This document shows, in pieces, positions 53,358 through 61,006 of a DNA stretch of 64,000 nucleotides; within the stretch, counting starts at the first letter, position 1, and every line of letters begins with the position of its first letter. The notes below the pieces were generated by a model. The model did no database searches. It had not been told where the DNA came from and saw nothing but the letters and a program-made list of their open reading frames with translations. Position numbers and translations under genes: made by a program. The stretch lies in NCBI GenBank assembly GCA_013177945.1, contig JABLXW010000013.1:62001-126000 (forward strand), in the 5' to 3' direction. The DNA comes from Bacillota bacterium. GTDB taxonomy: Bacteria > Bacillota > DSM-12270 > Thermacetogeniales > Thermacetogeniaceae.

Positions 53358-54047
53358 TTGGAGCAGGATAAACTGAACTACTTTCGCCGGCGCCTGCGTT
53401 TGGAACGGGAGGAGGCTCTTGCCCGCCTTTCCCGCCTGGAGGAGGCGGAACAGCTGGGGGGTTTGCGCGATGCCCTTCAGGAGCTTTCGATGTACGACAA
53501 CCACCCCGGAGATCTCGGAACGGAAACCTTTGAGCGGAGCAAAGACCTCGGGCTGCGCGACCTGGCGCGCGTCCGGTTAGGCAAGATTGAAGAGGCCCTT
53601 GAGAAAATTGAAAAGGGTGCCTACGGAATTTGTGAAGTTTGCGGGGAGGAAATTCCTGACGCCAGGCTGGAAGCGGTTCCGACCGCGGCGCTCTGTTTCC
53701 GGTGCCAGCAGGAGAGAGAAGAAAACGGCAGGACAAAGCGGAGGCCCGTTGAAGAAGGTGTGGTGATGCCGCCCTTCGGAGGGTTTCCCGAGGACTGGTT
53801 TTCTAAGGAGAACAGGGAAAGGATCATGTATGACGGCGAAGACAGCTGGCAGGAGGTGGCCCGCTACGGAACCTCTTCCGACGTGGTGCACGGGGAGTCT
53901 GGCCTTCCCCCGGAACTGGCAGAGGAAAAAAGGGGATCCGTAGAAGATGTGGAATCCCTCCCGTACTGGCGTGATCGTCGCGATGGGACATTTTACCAGG
54001 ATTTCCGGGGACGGGATGACGAAGAAAGGCCGGGAGGACCCGTCTAG
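53358..54047 (+). CDS. TraR/DksA C4-type zinc-finger protein (YteA-like)
   Basis: 229 residues: a long N-terminal coiled coil (about 1-60), DNHPGDLGTETFERSKDLGLRD, the C4 zinc finger ICEVCGEEIPDARLEAVPTAALCFRCQ, and an acidic C-terminal half characteristic of the Firmicutes YteA subgroup. DksA-type proteins bind the RNA polymerase secondary channel; YteA proteins are sporulation-linked but uncharacterised. TTG start after GGGGGA. Confidence 0.88.
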   Translation: MEQDKLNYFRRRLRLEREEALARLSRLEEAEQLGGLRDALQELSMYDNHPGDLGTETFERSKDLGLRDLARVRLGKIEEALEKIEKGAYGICEVCGEEIPDARLEAVPTAALCFRCQQEREENGRTKRRPVEEGVVMPPFGGFPEDWFSKENRERIMYDGEDSWQEVARYGTSSDVVHGESGLPPELAEEKRGSVEDVESLPYWRDRRDGTFYQDFRGRDDEERPGGPV

Positions 54048-54070
54048 AGGTTCGGGGAGACGGAAGGGCC

Positions 54071-55249
54071 ATGAAGATTGGAATTTTTACGGATAGCTAC
54101 AGACCCTATGTAAGCGGAGTAGTTCGCTCCATCGAAACTTTTGCCCGGGAACTGATTAACCGGGGCCACGAAGTCTACGTTTTCGCTCCCCGCTACCCGG
54201 ACGCCCGACAGAACGAGGAAAATATCTACCGCTTTCCTTCTTTTCGCACCCCCTTTCACCCGGAATTTTACATCGGTTTGCCTTTCCCCTGGCAGGCCAG
54301 GCAGTATGCGAGGAAATGGGGACTGGACATCATTCACGTTCATTCGCCTTTTTTGCTCGGGCGTTTGGGGGCGTCCTTTGCCCGGCGCTTAGATGTCCCC
54401 CTTGTCTTCACGTATCATACCCTGTACGACCAGTATATCCATTATTTTCCCTTCGCCCGGGGGCTTGCGCGGCACGTGGTGATTTACCTGGCCCGGGAGT
54501 TTTGCAACCGCTGCGACCTGGTGATCGCACCGACCGGGGTGATCAAAAACCTCCTGGAAGGCTACGGGGTCAGGCGTCCAATTGTTCCCATTCCCACCGG
54601 GATTCACCCCGAACGGTTTCAGGACGGAGATCCCAATTTTCTTTATGAAAATTTTGGGGTCCCGCGGGAAGACAGAGTTCTCCTTTTTGTGGGGAGACTG
54701 GGTAAGGAGAAAAACCTTGACTTCCTTTTGAGGGTCTTCAGTCTGGTGCTTCAAAAGCAGCGCGCGGCAACCCTGGTTCTGGTGGGAAGCGGCCCCGAAA
54801 AAGAGGCCCTGGGCGCTTTTGCGAAAGAGCTGGGAATTGGCACAAAGGTTGTTTTTACCGGCCTTCTCGCGCCGGATGTTGTGGCAGGGGCTTACCGGAG
54901 CGCGGATCTTTTTGTTTTTCCTTCGGTAACGGAAACCCAGGGTCTTGTGCTGCTCGAGGCGATGGCTGCCGGTTTGCCGGTTGTGGCAAGGGCGGCATTT
55001 GGTTCGCTGGCCATGGTCCGGGATGGGGTGACCGGGTTTCTCTGCAGTGAGTGTGAAGAAGAATTTGCAGCAAAAATCCTCCTTCTCCTTGAGCAGCCTT
55101 TGTTAAAAAGGCAAATGGGAGAGGCAGCAAGGGCGAGGGCGCTCTCCCTTTCTGCCGAAAAAATGGCGCTGCGTTTGGAAAAAACGTACCACGCCCTGCT
55201 CGAAGGTGATCGCGAACTCTTAGAAACTTTAGCTCGAGAGGAAATTTGA
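54071..55249 (+). CDS. Glycosyltransferase family 4 protein
   Basis: 392 residues with the GT-B fold: N-terminal acceptor domain (MKIGIFTDSYRPYVSGVVRSIETFA, DIIHVHSPF, VFTYHTLYDQYIHY) and C-terminal nucleotide-sugar domain (FVGRLGKEKNLDFLLRVF, FPSVTETQGLVLLEAMAAGLPVV with the EX7E motif). It resembles enzymes that glucosylate diacylglycerol or phosphatidylinositol-like acceptors, so a glycolipid role is plausible; the sequence does not fix it. Confidence 0.9.
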   Translation: MKIGIFTDSYRPYVSGVVRSIETFARELINRGHEVYVFAPRYPDARQNEENIYRFPSFRTPFHPEFYIGLPFPWQARQYARKWGLDIIHVHSPFLLGRLGASFARRLDVPLVFTYHTLYDQYIHYFPFARGLARHVVIYLAREFCNRCDLVIAPTGVIKNLLEGYGVRRPIVPIPTGIHPERFQDGDPNFLYENFGVPREDRVLLFVGRLGKEKNLDFLLRVFSLVLQKQRAATLVLVGSGPEKEALGAFAKELGIGTKVVFTGLLAPDVVAGAYRSADLFVFPSVTETQGLVLLEAMAAGLPVVARAAFGSLAMVRDGVTGFLCSECEEEFAAKILLLLEQPLLKRQMGEAARARALSLSAEKMALRLEKTYHALLEGDRELLETLAREEI

Positions 55250-55266
55250 TAAAGGGAGGAATAGAC

Positions 55267-55338
55267 TTGGGGGTTACGGAAAAGAAGGTTAATAACAAGA
55301 GGCCTTTGCGGCGTTCAGCAAGGCCCTCGGCCGGTTAG
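55267..55338 (+). CDS. Possible 23-residue basic peptide
   Basis: A TTG-started frame of 23 codons directly behind AAAGGGAGGA (55252-55261), in the gap between the glycosyltransferase and lspA. The product has about eight Lys/Arg residues (ends KRPLRRSARPSAG). The strong Shine-Dalgarno is the main support. It could instead be a leader peptide for lspA or chance. Confidence 0.35.
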   Translation: MGVTEKKVNNKRPLRRSARPSAG

Positions 55339-55366
55339 AACTCAATTGACCGGAGGGGGCAGTTGC

Positions 55367-55816
55367 TTGGTCCGATTCGTAATTGTAACATTAGCGGCTT
55401 TTGCAGTTGACCAGTTGGGAAAGTTCTTCATCACGCGTCATCTTCGTCCGGGTGAATCGATCGAGGTTTTGCCCCGCATTTTTCACCTTACTTACATCAA
55501 AAATCCGGGCGGGGCCTTTGGGATCCTGGCCTATCAAACACAAATTTTCGTTGTCTTAAGTATTTTTACAGTGCTTTTGCTCGCGGTGGCCGTCTTTTAC
55601 TGCAGGCAGGAGCGCAAGCCAGGCTGGAGTTTGGCGTTCCTCACAGCAGGAGTTTTGGGAAATTTGGTGGACCGGCTGCGGACCGGATATGTTATTGATT
55701 TTCTTGATTTTCGGGTTTGGCCTGTTTTTAACCCCGCTGATGTTTTTATTTTCATTGGGGCTGTCTCTCTTTTCTGGATATTAGTTGGTTTTCGAGGCAC
55801 CAAAAAGGAATGGTGA
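55367..55816 (+). CDS. lspA: Lipoprotein signal peptidase (signal peptidase II)
   Basis: Membrane aspartic protease that cleaves prolipoprotein signal peptides. Four transmembrane segments; DQLGKFFITRHL, IKNPGGAFGIL, GNLVDRLRTGYVIDFLDF and FNPADVFIFIG contain the conserved residues, including both catalytic Asp (in GNLVDR and NPAD). 149 residues. TTG 55367 follows GGAGGGGG by 7 bp. Confidence 0.94.
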   Translation: MVRFVIVTLAAFAVDQLGKFFITRHLRPGESIEVLPRIFHLTYIKNPGGAFGILAYQTQIFVVLSIFTVLLLAVAVFYCRQERKPGWSLAFLTAGVLGNLVDRLRTGYVIDFLDFRVWPVFNPADVFIFIGAVSLFWILVGFRGTKKEW

Positions 55817-55820
55817 GGGG

Positions 55821-56765
55821 ATGAGTGAGGAAACCTACCGTTTTGAAGTACCTCCAGAAGCAGACGGCAAGCGGCTGGATTATTTCTTGAGCAGGCAAAC
55901 CCCTTTTTTGAGCCGAAGCCAGGTGCAGCGCCTGATTGAAAAGGGTCTTGTCCTGGTAAATTTCCGGCAGGCGCGTTCCAGCTACCGGGTGCGGGCAAAT
56001 GATCAAATTGAAATGAAGGTTCCTCCTCCCGATGAGGTTGCTCTCCGCCCCGAGTCCATTCCGCTGGAGATTGTTTACGAAGACGACGACCTGCTGGTTG
56101 TAAATAAACCGCCCGGGCTCGTTGTCCACCCTGCTCCCGGACACAGCGGAGGCACCCTGGTGAATGCGCTGCTCAATCACTGCCCCAATTTGCCGGGAAT
56201 CGGGGGGTACCTGCGGCCGGGCATCGTCCACCGCCTGGACAAAGACACCTCCGGTCTGCTTGTGGTGAGCAAAACCGACCTTGCCCACCAGAGTCTGACT
56301 GCCCAGCTCAAGGCCCGCCAGATCAAGAGAAAGTACCTTGCTCTGGTGCATGGAGAAGTGCGCGAAGAAGAGGGCATGATCGATGCTCCTTTGGGGAGAG
56401 ATCCAAAAAATCGCAAAAAGATCGCCGTAGTTCCGAACGGGAAGGAGGCACGCACCTTTTACCGCGTCAAAGAGCGGTTCCCCGGTTACACACTCCTTGA
56501 CGTGGAACTGGAAACAGGGCGGACCCACCAGATCCGGGTTCACCTGGCTTACGCAGGGTATCCGGTCGCCGGGGATCCTGTCTACGGCCCCCGCCGCAAC
56601 CCCCTCGACCTGCCCGGTCAGGCCCTTCATGCCTACCGGATCACGTTCACCCACCCCCGCACCGGGGAATTCCTTTCCTTTGAAGCACCGCTCCCCCCCG
56701 CCTTTGCTGCAGCCGTCACTATCCTGAGGGAGGCTGCGGGTGTTTCCCGGAAGACCTCCTGCTGA
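55821..56765 (+). CDS. rluD: RluD-family 23S rRNA pseudouridine synthase
   Basis: 314 residues: N-terminal S4 domain (KRLDYFLSRQTPFLSRSQVQRLIEKGLVLVN) and the RluA/RluD catalytic domain with GIVHRLDKDTSGLLVVSKT, the Asp being catalytic, plus ETGRTHQIRVHLAYAGYPVAGDPVYG. ATG 55821 follows GGTGAGGGG just after lspA; the lspA-rluD pair is the usual Firmicutes order. Confidence 0.94.
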   Translation: MSEETYRFEVPPEADGKRLDYFLSRQTPFLSRSQVQRLIEKGLVLVNFRQARSSYRVRANDQIEMKVPPPDEVALRPESIPLEIVYEDDDLLVVNKPPGLVVHPAPGHSGGTLVNALLNHCPNLPGIGGYLRPGIVHRLDKDTSGLLVVSKTDLAHQSLTAQLKARQIKRKYLALVHGEVREEEGMIDAPLGRDPKNRKKIAVVPNGKEARTFYRVKERFPGYTLLDVELETGRTHQIRVHLAYAGYPVAGDPVYGPRRNPLDLPGQALHAYRITFTHPRTGEFLSFEAPLPPAFAAAVTILREAAGVSRKTSC

Positions 56766-56872
56766 AAGATGAAAAGAAAAAATTTCTTTATTCGCAGCTT
56801 TGGTCACAAGGTGGCCCGGGCTCATTTGGCTCAGATAACGAAAGCCTAAAAAGTCAAAGGAGGCTGGCATTT

Positions 56873-57679
56873 ATGTTGCGCGTAAACCCCAGGTGCAGAC
56901 CCTGGTTCCGGTGCATGGCGGCCATTATGATGGCTTTGATTCTGGCCGGGATTTCCCTCGCGGTTTCCCCGGCACAGAAGAGCGTCTTTCCGGGGAAGGA
57001 GAACGCTGTTTATGCCGAAAAACCAAAAAACACCAGAGCAGAGGAGACTATCAAAGCCAGCGGCCAATTTGTCCGCTCCCACAAGGATCTGCTCAAAAGA
57101 GCTGTCCGGAGCCTGAAGAATATAGAACAGCCGCCTGACCAGATCGCTGCCTGGATTGAGGCAGTGCCTCTTACAGTTGGCGAACTGGAGTTCAGGAAAG
57201 GCCTAGCTGCATCTGCCGGCCCTGCGCTTGAAAAACGCGCCGTTGACGTTCTGTTTGAAGAAAAAGTTCTCCTGAACGAGGCCCTAAAGAGAAAGATACT
57301 TCCCACTCCAGAAGAACTCGACGCATTCCTGGCATGGGAAAAGAAAGAATACCAGACAAACCCGGAGTACCGCGCGGTAGTGGATCTGATCATCAAGGAA
57401 TGGGGGCTTTCCGCGGCCGAGTACTGGGAAGAATACGAGTGGTACAACGCCTTCCGGATCACCATGTGCGACAAACTGTACAAAGCTGTGATTAAAGAAG
57501 CAGAAGAGGCCGGGCAACTCCTGAAACCGGACAGCAGCGGAGTAATAACCCCTGAAGTCCAGGAAGCAAGGGAATCCTACTGGAACCGTTACACTCTGGA
57601 ACTCAAGAGAAAAGCAAACGTTCTGGTCAATCAGGGTGTTGTGAAGGAACTGAAATTCGACCGGAATTTTCGGGAATGA
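56873..57679 (+). CDS. Secreted SurA-N-like protein without a PPIase domain
   Basis: 268 residues with a signal peptide (about 17-33, AAIMMALILAGISLAVSPA). The rest is helical: a region with AAWIEAVPLTVGELEFRKGLAAS, VLFEEKVLLNEALKRKILPTPEELDAFL, as in the N-terminal chaperone domain of SurA/PrsA-type foldases, but no parvulin domain follows. Possibly an extracytoplasmic chaperone. The 107-bp gap before it holds no clear terminator. Last intact gene before the decayed region; GGAGG 10 bp before the ATG. Confidence 0.6.
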   Translation: MLRVNPRCRPWFRCMAAIMMALILAGISLAVSPAQKSVFPGKENAVYAEKPKNTRAEETIKASGQFVRSHKDLLKRAVRSLKNIEQPPDQIAAWIEAVPLTVGELEFRKGLAASAGPALEKRAVDVLFEEKVLLNEALKRKILPTPEELDAFLAWEKKEYQTNPEYRAVVDLIIKEWGLSAAEYWEEYEWYNAFRITMCDKLYKAVIKEAEEAGQLLKPDSSGVITPEVQEARESYWNRYTLELKRKANVLVNQGVVKELKFDRNFRE

Positions 57680-57882
57680 ATTGTCGCTCTAACGCCTTGG
57701 CGGCCTTCTTTAGAACGCGAAAGGTTCTTTCCAAGTTAAGTCCGTTCCCGCGACATAATCCTGGATTCCGGAGACAGGGTTTTCTTAAGCAGGGGAAGGG
57801 AAAAGGAGTTGCGGGAAAGATTCACAATAAAATAGGAATCTGCCTCATTTCCCGGGGTTTCGTTGAGGATTTCTAACGGCAA
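57680..57882 (+). other. Non-coding stretch, nothing recognised
   Basis: About 200 bp after the SurA-N-like gene. The only long frame here encodes a basic, low-information sequence with no family resemblance. No promoter or terminator of quality was found apart from the hairpin at its end. Confidence 0.5.
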
Positions 57883-57907
57883 CCGTTGTTACAACGGCTA
57901 TTTTTTA
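57883..57907 (+). terminator. Short hairpin with T run
   Basis: CCGTTGT (57883-57889), one T, ACAACGG (57891-57897), then CTATTTTTTA. The palindrome has a tiny loop, so as RNA it would form about five pairs; a weak terminator, or a protein-binding palindrome. Confidence 0.5.
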
Positions 57908-57915
57908 TGTATACA

Positions 57916-57973
57916 AAGCCCGTTCGTGCACCATATAACCCGTTTGTGCCGCCTTTTGACCCGTTTGGGAAGA
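57916..57973 (+). promoter_or_regulatory. Three direct repeats at 20-21 bp pitch, candidate LytTR (AgrA) sites
   Basis: CCCGTTCGTGCACC (57919), CCCGTTTGTGCCGC (57939) and CCCGTTTGGGAAG (57960) are direct repeats, start-to-start 20 and 21 bp, i.e. two helical turns. Tandem half-sites with a GTT core at this pitch are the usual binding pattern of LytTR regulators such as AgrA and VirR. They lie 68 bp before an agrD-like gene, and an agr-type response regulator is encoded 5.7 kb downstream. The link is inferred. Confidence 0.6.
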
Positions 57974-58040
57974 TCAGGCAGGAATGCGTTCTTCCGCGTC
58001 TAAAGGGATCTTCAACACCGATTTCCGGGAGATTAGAGGT

Positions 58041-58169
58041 ATGTTCGAGGCGGTTAAGACAAACCTTCTGCGATTTGCTTCAGCGCTGCTTCTGCTCGTA
58101 GCGGCAACGGGAGCAAGCACCGCTCGCTGGTTCCACTGGTATCAGCCGAAGCTGCCGGAAAAGGGATAA
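58041..58169 (+). CDS. AgrD-like cyclic-lactone autoinducer propeptide with Cys replaced by Arg
   Basis: 42 residues with the AgrD layout: amphipathic basic N-terminal helix (MFEAVKTNLLRFASALLLLVA), a short core (GASTARWFHW) and the C-terminal recognition tail YQPKLPEKG, the common (Y/H)QPxxPE form of clostridial AgrD. The residue five positions before the tail, where other AgrDs have the thiolactone-forming Cys (for example ACLWFTHQP in Clostridium perfringens), is Arg, encoded CGC; one transition from TGC. Ser and Thr lie two and three residues before. It is separated from agrB by about 4.9 kb. Confidence 0.75.
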   Translation: MFEAVKTNLLRFASALLLLVAATGASTARWFHWYQPKLPEKG

Positions 58170-58324
58170 CTGATATTTTTGTGGGGTCATTGAACTGACA
58201 GCCCTCGGTGAACCGGCAGGCCGTCAAACAACTCTTCACCGGTGTGAATACCCTTCTCTTGCAGAGCAAGGTATAGGCGAAATTAATTGTAGCCTGAACT
58301 CGGCTTTTGTAAAGGAAAGTACGA
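58170..58324 (+). other. Non-coding stretch, nothing recognised
   Basis: About 155 bp between the AgrD-like gene and the next remnant. No terminator with a clear stem and T run and no frame with family resemblance was found. Confidence 0.4.
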
Positions 58325-58555
58325 AAGGAGGAATAATTTACGACAAAAATAAAATATTGTTAAAACATTTACAAACCCGAGCAGCACCGATAAAAAGTAC
58401 AGTGTTCAAATATTTAACCTGTATACAGATGTTTCTTTACAGGATATCGTCAGGTTTATAACAGGATACGGCATCTCAGATGCAGATTTTTTCGCATACT
58501 ACAAGCTTTTTGTTAAAAAATATTTACCCGAACCCGGAACTGGAGGAGATATTTG
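58325..58555 (+). pseudogene. Frameshifted remnant upstream of the AbiEii-like gene
   Basis: A strong AAAGGAGG (58325-58332) is followed by a frame without a normal start codon (IYDKNKILLKHLQTRA) that soon goes out of register. Another frame then gives KKYSVQIFNLYTDVSLQ and DIVRFITGYGISDADFF and AYYKLFVKKYLPEPG, ending at the TGA at 58553-58555. Together they look like one broken small gene, in the position of the partner usually found before AbiEii-type nucleotidyltransferases. AT content is clearly higher than in the dcw region. Confidence 0.5.
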
Positions 58556-58558
58556 ACC

Positions 58559-58850
58559 ATGTGGTTTGAACTCCTCAAGAAAGCTTTTTCTGTTTTGAAA
58601 GCGTCGGAGATAAAGGATAGCGAATGGACTTTCGGTGGAGGTACCGCCCTGGCACTCATCTTTCGTCATCGGGAAAGCAGGGACGTTGATATCTTCTTCA
58701 GCGACGCCCAGATGCTGACCCTGATCACCCCTCGCCTGAAGGAAGGTAGAGAGGCTGACAGACGATTACGTGGAGGGTTCATCGTTCCTGAAGCTGCGGT
58801 TCGGAGAAGGAAGATCGATTTTCTGTCACCCCTCACCTGATCCCCGGTTA
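58559..58850 (+). pseudogene. Degraded AbiEii/AbiGii-type nucleotidyltransferase toxin
   Basis: The N-terminal end is intact: WTFGGGTALALIFRHRESRDVDIFFSDAQ carries the GG-T nucleotidyltransferase signature and the metal-binding DVDIF. After LITPRLKEG the reading moves to another frame (LTDDYVEGSSFLKLRFGEG) and then back (KIDFLSPLT, or DFSVTPHL in the third frame). At least two frameshifts and loss of the C-terminal two-thirds leave about 95 codons of an expected 220 or more. A former type IV toxin or phage-defence component. Confidence 0.7.
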
Positions 58851-58989
58851 CTAACTTCAAAGTAAATGCAATGTTGCAGAGAAAATATACAGGTAGAAAT
58901 CCCTGAGGAGATAGTGCTCAACTGACTCGGTGTTTCTGCAGTGGAATCATTTAGGTATTTGAAAATCTATTGAAAGGGGAGTTAAAGAT

Positions 58990-59931
58990 TTGATTAAAAA
59001 GTTTTTGCTGGCAACTATGGCTTTTTTGTTGACACTGTCACTTGCCTCATCTGCTATTGCGGGTAACAATTATTGCTTGGCCAATGCTAAAGTTTTTGTT
59101 AATGGAAAACAACTTATATTTGATCAAGAGCCTATAATAACCAATGATAGAATATTAGTTCCAGTACGAGCTATTGCAGAGTCTCTAGGTGCAACCGTAG
59201 AATGGCAAGATCCCAAGGTAACTATAAAAAAAGGAGCAACAGAAATAATTTTAACCATTAATTCTGAAATGGCTCAAAGAGAAAACAGGAAAATATTCTT
59301 TATGGAACAGCCGCCAATTATTGTCAACGGGCGTACGATGGTATCTCTTCGCTTTGTAGCAGAAGCACTTGGGGCAAGTGTTGCCTGGGACGATAACACC
59401 AGAGCCGTTACCATTACATCGAATGGTGACTTTACGGCGTCCAACCAACCAATTGATGAAGGTGCTGGAGATAATTACTATAAATTATATGACCCAGTCA
59501 TTGGTCCTGACACTGGTCCTATTCCTGAGGAAGCAAGAAAGTATGTTCTAGAACACAGACTTTTGAAAGACATAAGGAATATACAGTATGTTCCTACTCG
59601 TTTTCTTGAATTCGGAAGTTACGACACAATGATTTCCGGGACCGACGAATCTGGCCAGGAAAAGCTTGTTTGGTTAACCAAGAACAAGTATACAGGCGAG
59701 ATTTCTGTAACAGGCTCGGTTTTTCCTGATAAAGGTATCTCTCAGGAAACGGTTATATCCACCCTTGAAAAAAAGGAAATAAAGAAAGAAAGCATTAAAA
59801 AGATATATATTGCTCCCTACGAAAAAAATCAAATCTATTGGTTTGTTATAGCGGAACAGGGAGATAAGAAATATTATTACTGTTTGGATTTCTACACAGG
59901 TGATATTATTATAGAAAATATTGTTACTTGA
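58990..59931 (+). CDS. Secreted protein with two copper-amine-oxidase-N-like (stalk) domains
   Basis: 313 residues: a signal peptide (MIKKFLLATMAFLLTLSLASSAIA), then ANAKVFVNGKQLIFDQEPII, ILVPVRAIAESLGATVEWQD and later NGRTMVSLRFVAEALGASVAWDD, two halves of the Cu_amine_oxidN1 domain typical of secreted Firmicutes proteins, followed by an unassigned C-terminal domain (about 160-313) ending DFYTGDIIIENIVT. It is strikingly AT-rich with codons such as ATA, AAA and TTA, unlike the surrounding GC-rich genes, which suggests recent transfer. TTG start after AAGGGGAG. Confidence 0.8.
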   Translation: MIKKFLLATMAFLLTLSLASSAIAGNNYCLANAKVFVNGKQLIFDQEPIITNDRILVPVRAIAESLGATVEWQDPKVTIKKGATEIILTINSEMAQRENRKIFFMEQPPIIVNGRTMVSLRFVAEALGASVAWDDNTRAVTITSNGDFTASNQPIDEGAGDNYYKLYDPVIGPDTGPIPEEARKYVLEHRLLKDIRNIQYVPTRFLEFGSYDTMISGTDESGQEKLVWLTKNKYTGEISVTGSVFPDKGISQETVISTLEKKEIKKESIKKIYIAPYEKNQIYWFVIAEQGDKKYYYCLDFYTGDIIIENIVT

Positions 59932-59939
59932 TATAAAAT

Positions 59940-60152
59940 GAACTACGATCAGGTCTATCGTCCGGGCACGAAAACATTGACCCTGACGCCACCCAGGCGA
60001 TCAATGATGTCGGCGGTATCGGCGTGGACCGGGCTGACTGAGCGCTTTTCATGACCCATTATTGGGCTGGGAACTATGATCCGGGGCGATATGGTCCACC
60101 GTCCTGTCCAACCGACGGATGGATGTGGCAGAAAGGCACTGTGCAGAGGTAA
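59940..60152 (+). pseudogene. Unidentified coding remnant with an in-frame stop
   Basis: One frame reads NIDPDATQAINDVGGIGVD, RAD, stop, then ALFMTHYWAGNYDPG and RYGPPSCPTDGWMWQKGTV before a second stop at about 60152. The residue composition is protein-like on both sides of the stop, so I take it as a fragment of a lost gene. I cannot name the family. Confidence 0.3.
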
Positions 60153-60154
60153 AG

Positions 60155-60316
60155 ATGCTTAAGCACAGGTTTTTACGGTTGCTTTTGAAAAGTGCTCTCT
60201 TTATCCTGCTTATTTTTTCCACTATCACAACCAACACCGAGGCGATAAGCGCCTCTGCATCGTGCTCCCATGCCATTTATAGTCACCAGCTGGCAGGTAA
60301 TCTCCCGATGACATAA
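60155..60316 (+). CDS. Small secreted Cys-containing peptide
   Basis: 53 residues with a basic N-terminus (MLKHRFLRLLLK), a hydrophobic segment (SALFILLIFSTITT) and a short polar end (ISASASCSHAIYSHQLAGNLPMT) with a single Cys. It has the size and layout of an exported peptide or lipoprotein-like precursor. The ASC followed by SHAIYSHQ has a faint likeness to AgrD cores but lacks the QPxxPE tail. AGAGGT lies 5 bp before ATG 60155. Unrecognised; may be a degenerate fragment. Confidence 0.4.
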   Translation: MLKHRFLRLLLKSALFILLIFSTITTNTEAISASASCSHAIYSHQLAGNLPMT

Positions 60317-60754
60317 GGGCAAAGGGGAAGACCTGCACAGGAAGTGTGGTCTTTCGGAAAGAGCTGACTTTGAAGCTGGATCACCTATCTTAAACCCCAA
60401 GGAGAAAGAGGTGCTCATTCCGGTATTTACGTACGAAGAAAAAGGAACAGTAGCGGGCGCGGTTTACTCCTGCCGCTCCGGTGAAGTAGAAAAAGCAGGA
60501 AACTGCATCATACTTGTGGCTTACAGTCGGCGTGGCTCCGCCTTGCTCTGCGGTGCGCTCCTTCTCTATCGGAAACGGGGAGTTGAAAAGCGAAGGTAGA
60601 ATTAGTGACACCCTTTCTGCCCGAAGCAGGCTTGCCGGTGACAGATTACTGCCCCTACCTCTGCACCGGCTTGAACTTGAAGCCTCCTCCACGCGCAGGG
60701 GCATTTATACACTTGTATTAATGGCATCGAAGGTTTATACTATGTATAAACAAA
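60317..60754 (+). other. Non-coding stretch with one hairpin
   Basis: 440 bp between the small peptide gene and the antitoxin. A hairpin AAGACCTGCACA...TGTGGTCTT lies at 60330-60354 without a T run. Frames on both strands (for example 60411-60599) show no family resemblance. It is probably degraded sequence. Confidence 0.4.
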
Positions 60755-60772
60755 GAAGGAGTGAAAATCATC

Positions 60773-61006
60773 ATGCAACCTCATGTGCAAAAGTGGGGCA
60801 ATAGCTTGGGGATTCGCATCCCTTTAGCGCTGGCCCAAAAAATTGGCCTTAAAGAAGGCACACCGGTTGATTTAGAGGCAAAGGATGACGCAATTATTAT
60901 CCGCCGCAAACGTTATAGCCTGGAACAATTGCTGTCCCAGGTTACACCTGATAATATTCATGGCGAAGTATATACAGGACCTCAGGTTGGGCGGGAAATA
61001 TGGTAA
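60773..61006 (+). CDS. MazE-family antitoxin (AbrB/SpoVT fold)
   Basis: 77 residues beginning MQPHVQKWGNSLGIRIPLALAQKIGLKEGTPV, the VxKWGNSxxVRIP signature of MazE, followed by the acidic/aromatic C-terminal part that binds and blocks the toxin (SQVTPDNIHGEVYTGP). It overlaps the mazF-like gene by 7 bp, the normal coupling. GTG 60761 is an alternative start but lies on top of the AAGGAG site. Confidence 0.92.
   Translation: MQPHVQKWGNSLGIRIPLALAQKIGLKEGTPVDLEAKDDAIIIRRKRYSLEQLLSQVTPDNIHGEVYTGPQVGREIW

Noticed and set aside
57883-57897. Palindrome CCGTTGT-T-ACAACGG as a fourth LytTR site
   Set aside because: It shares CCGTT with the repeats but is an inverted repeat and out of their 20-21 bp phase.
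60411-60599. 62-codon plus-strand frame
   Set aside because: No ribosome site of quality, no family resemblance and overlapping frames of equal length on both strands.
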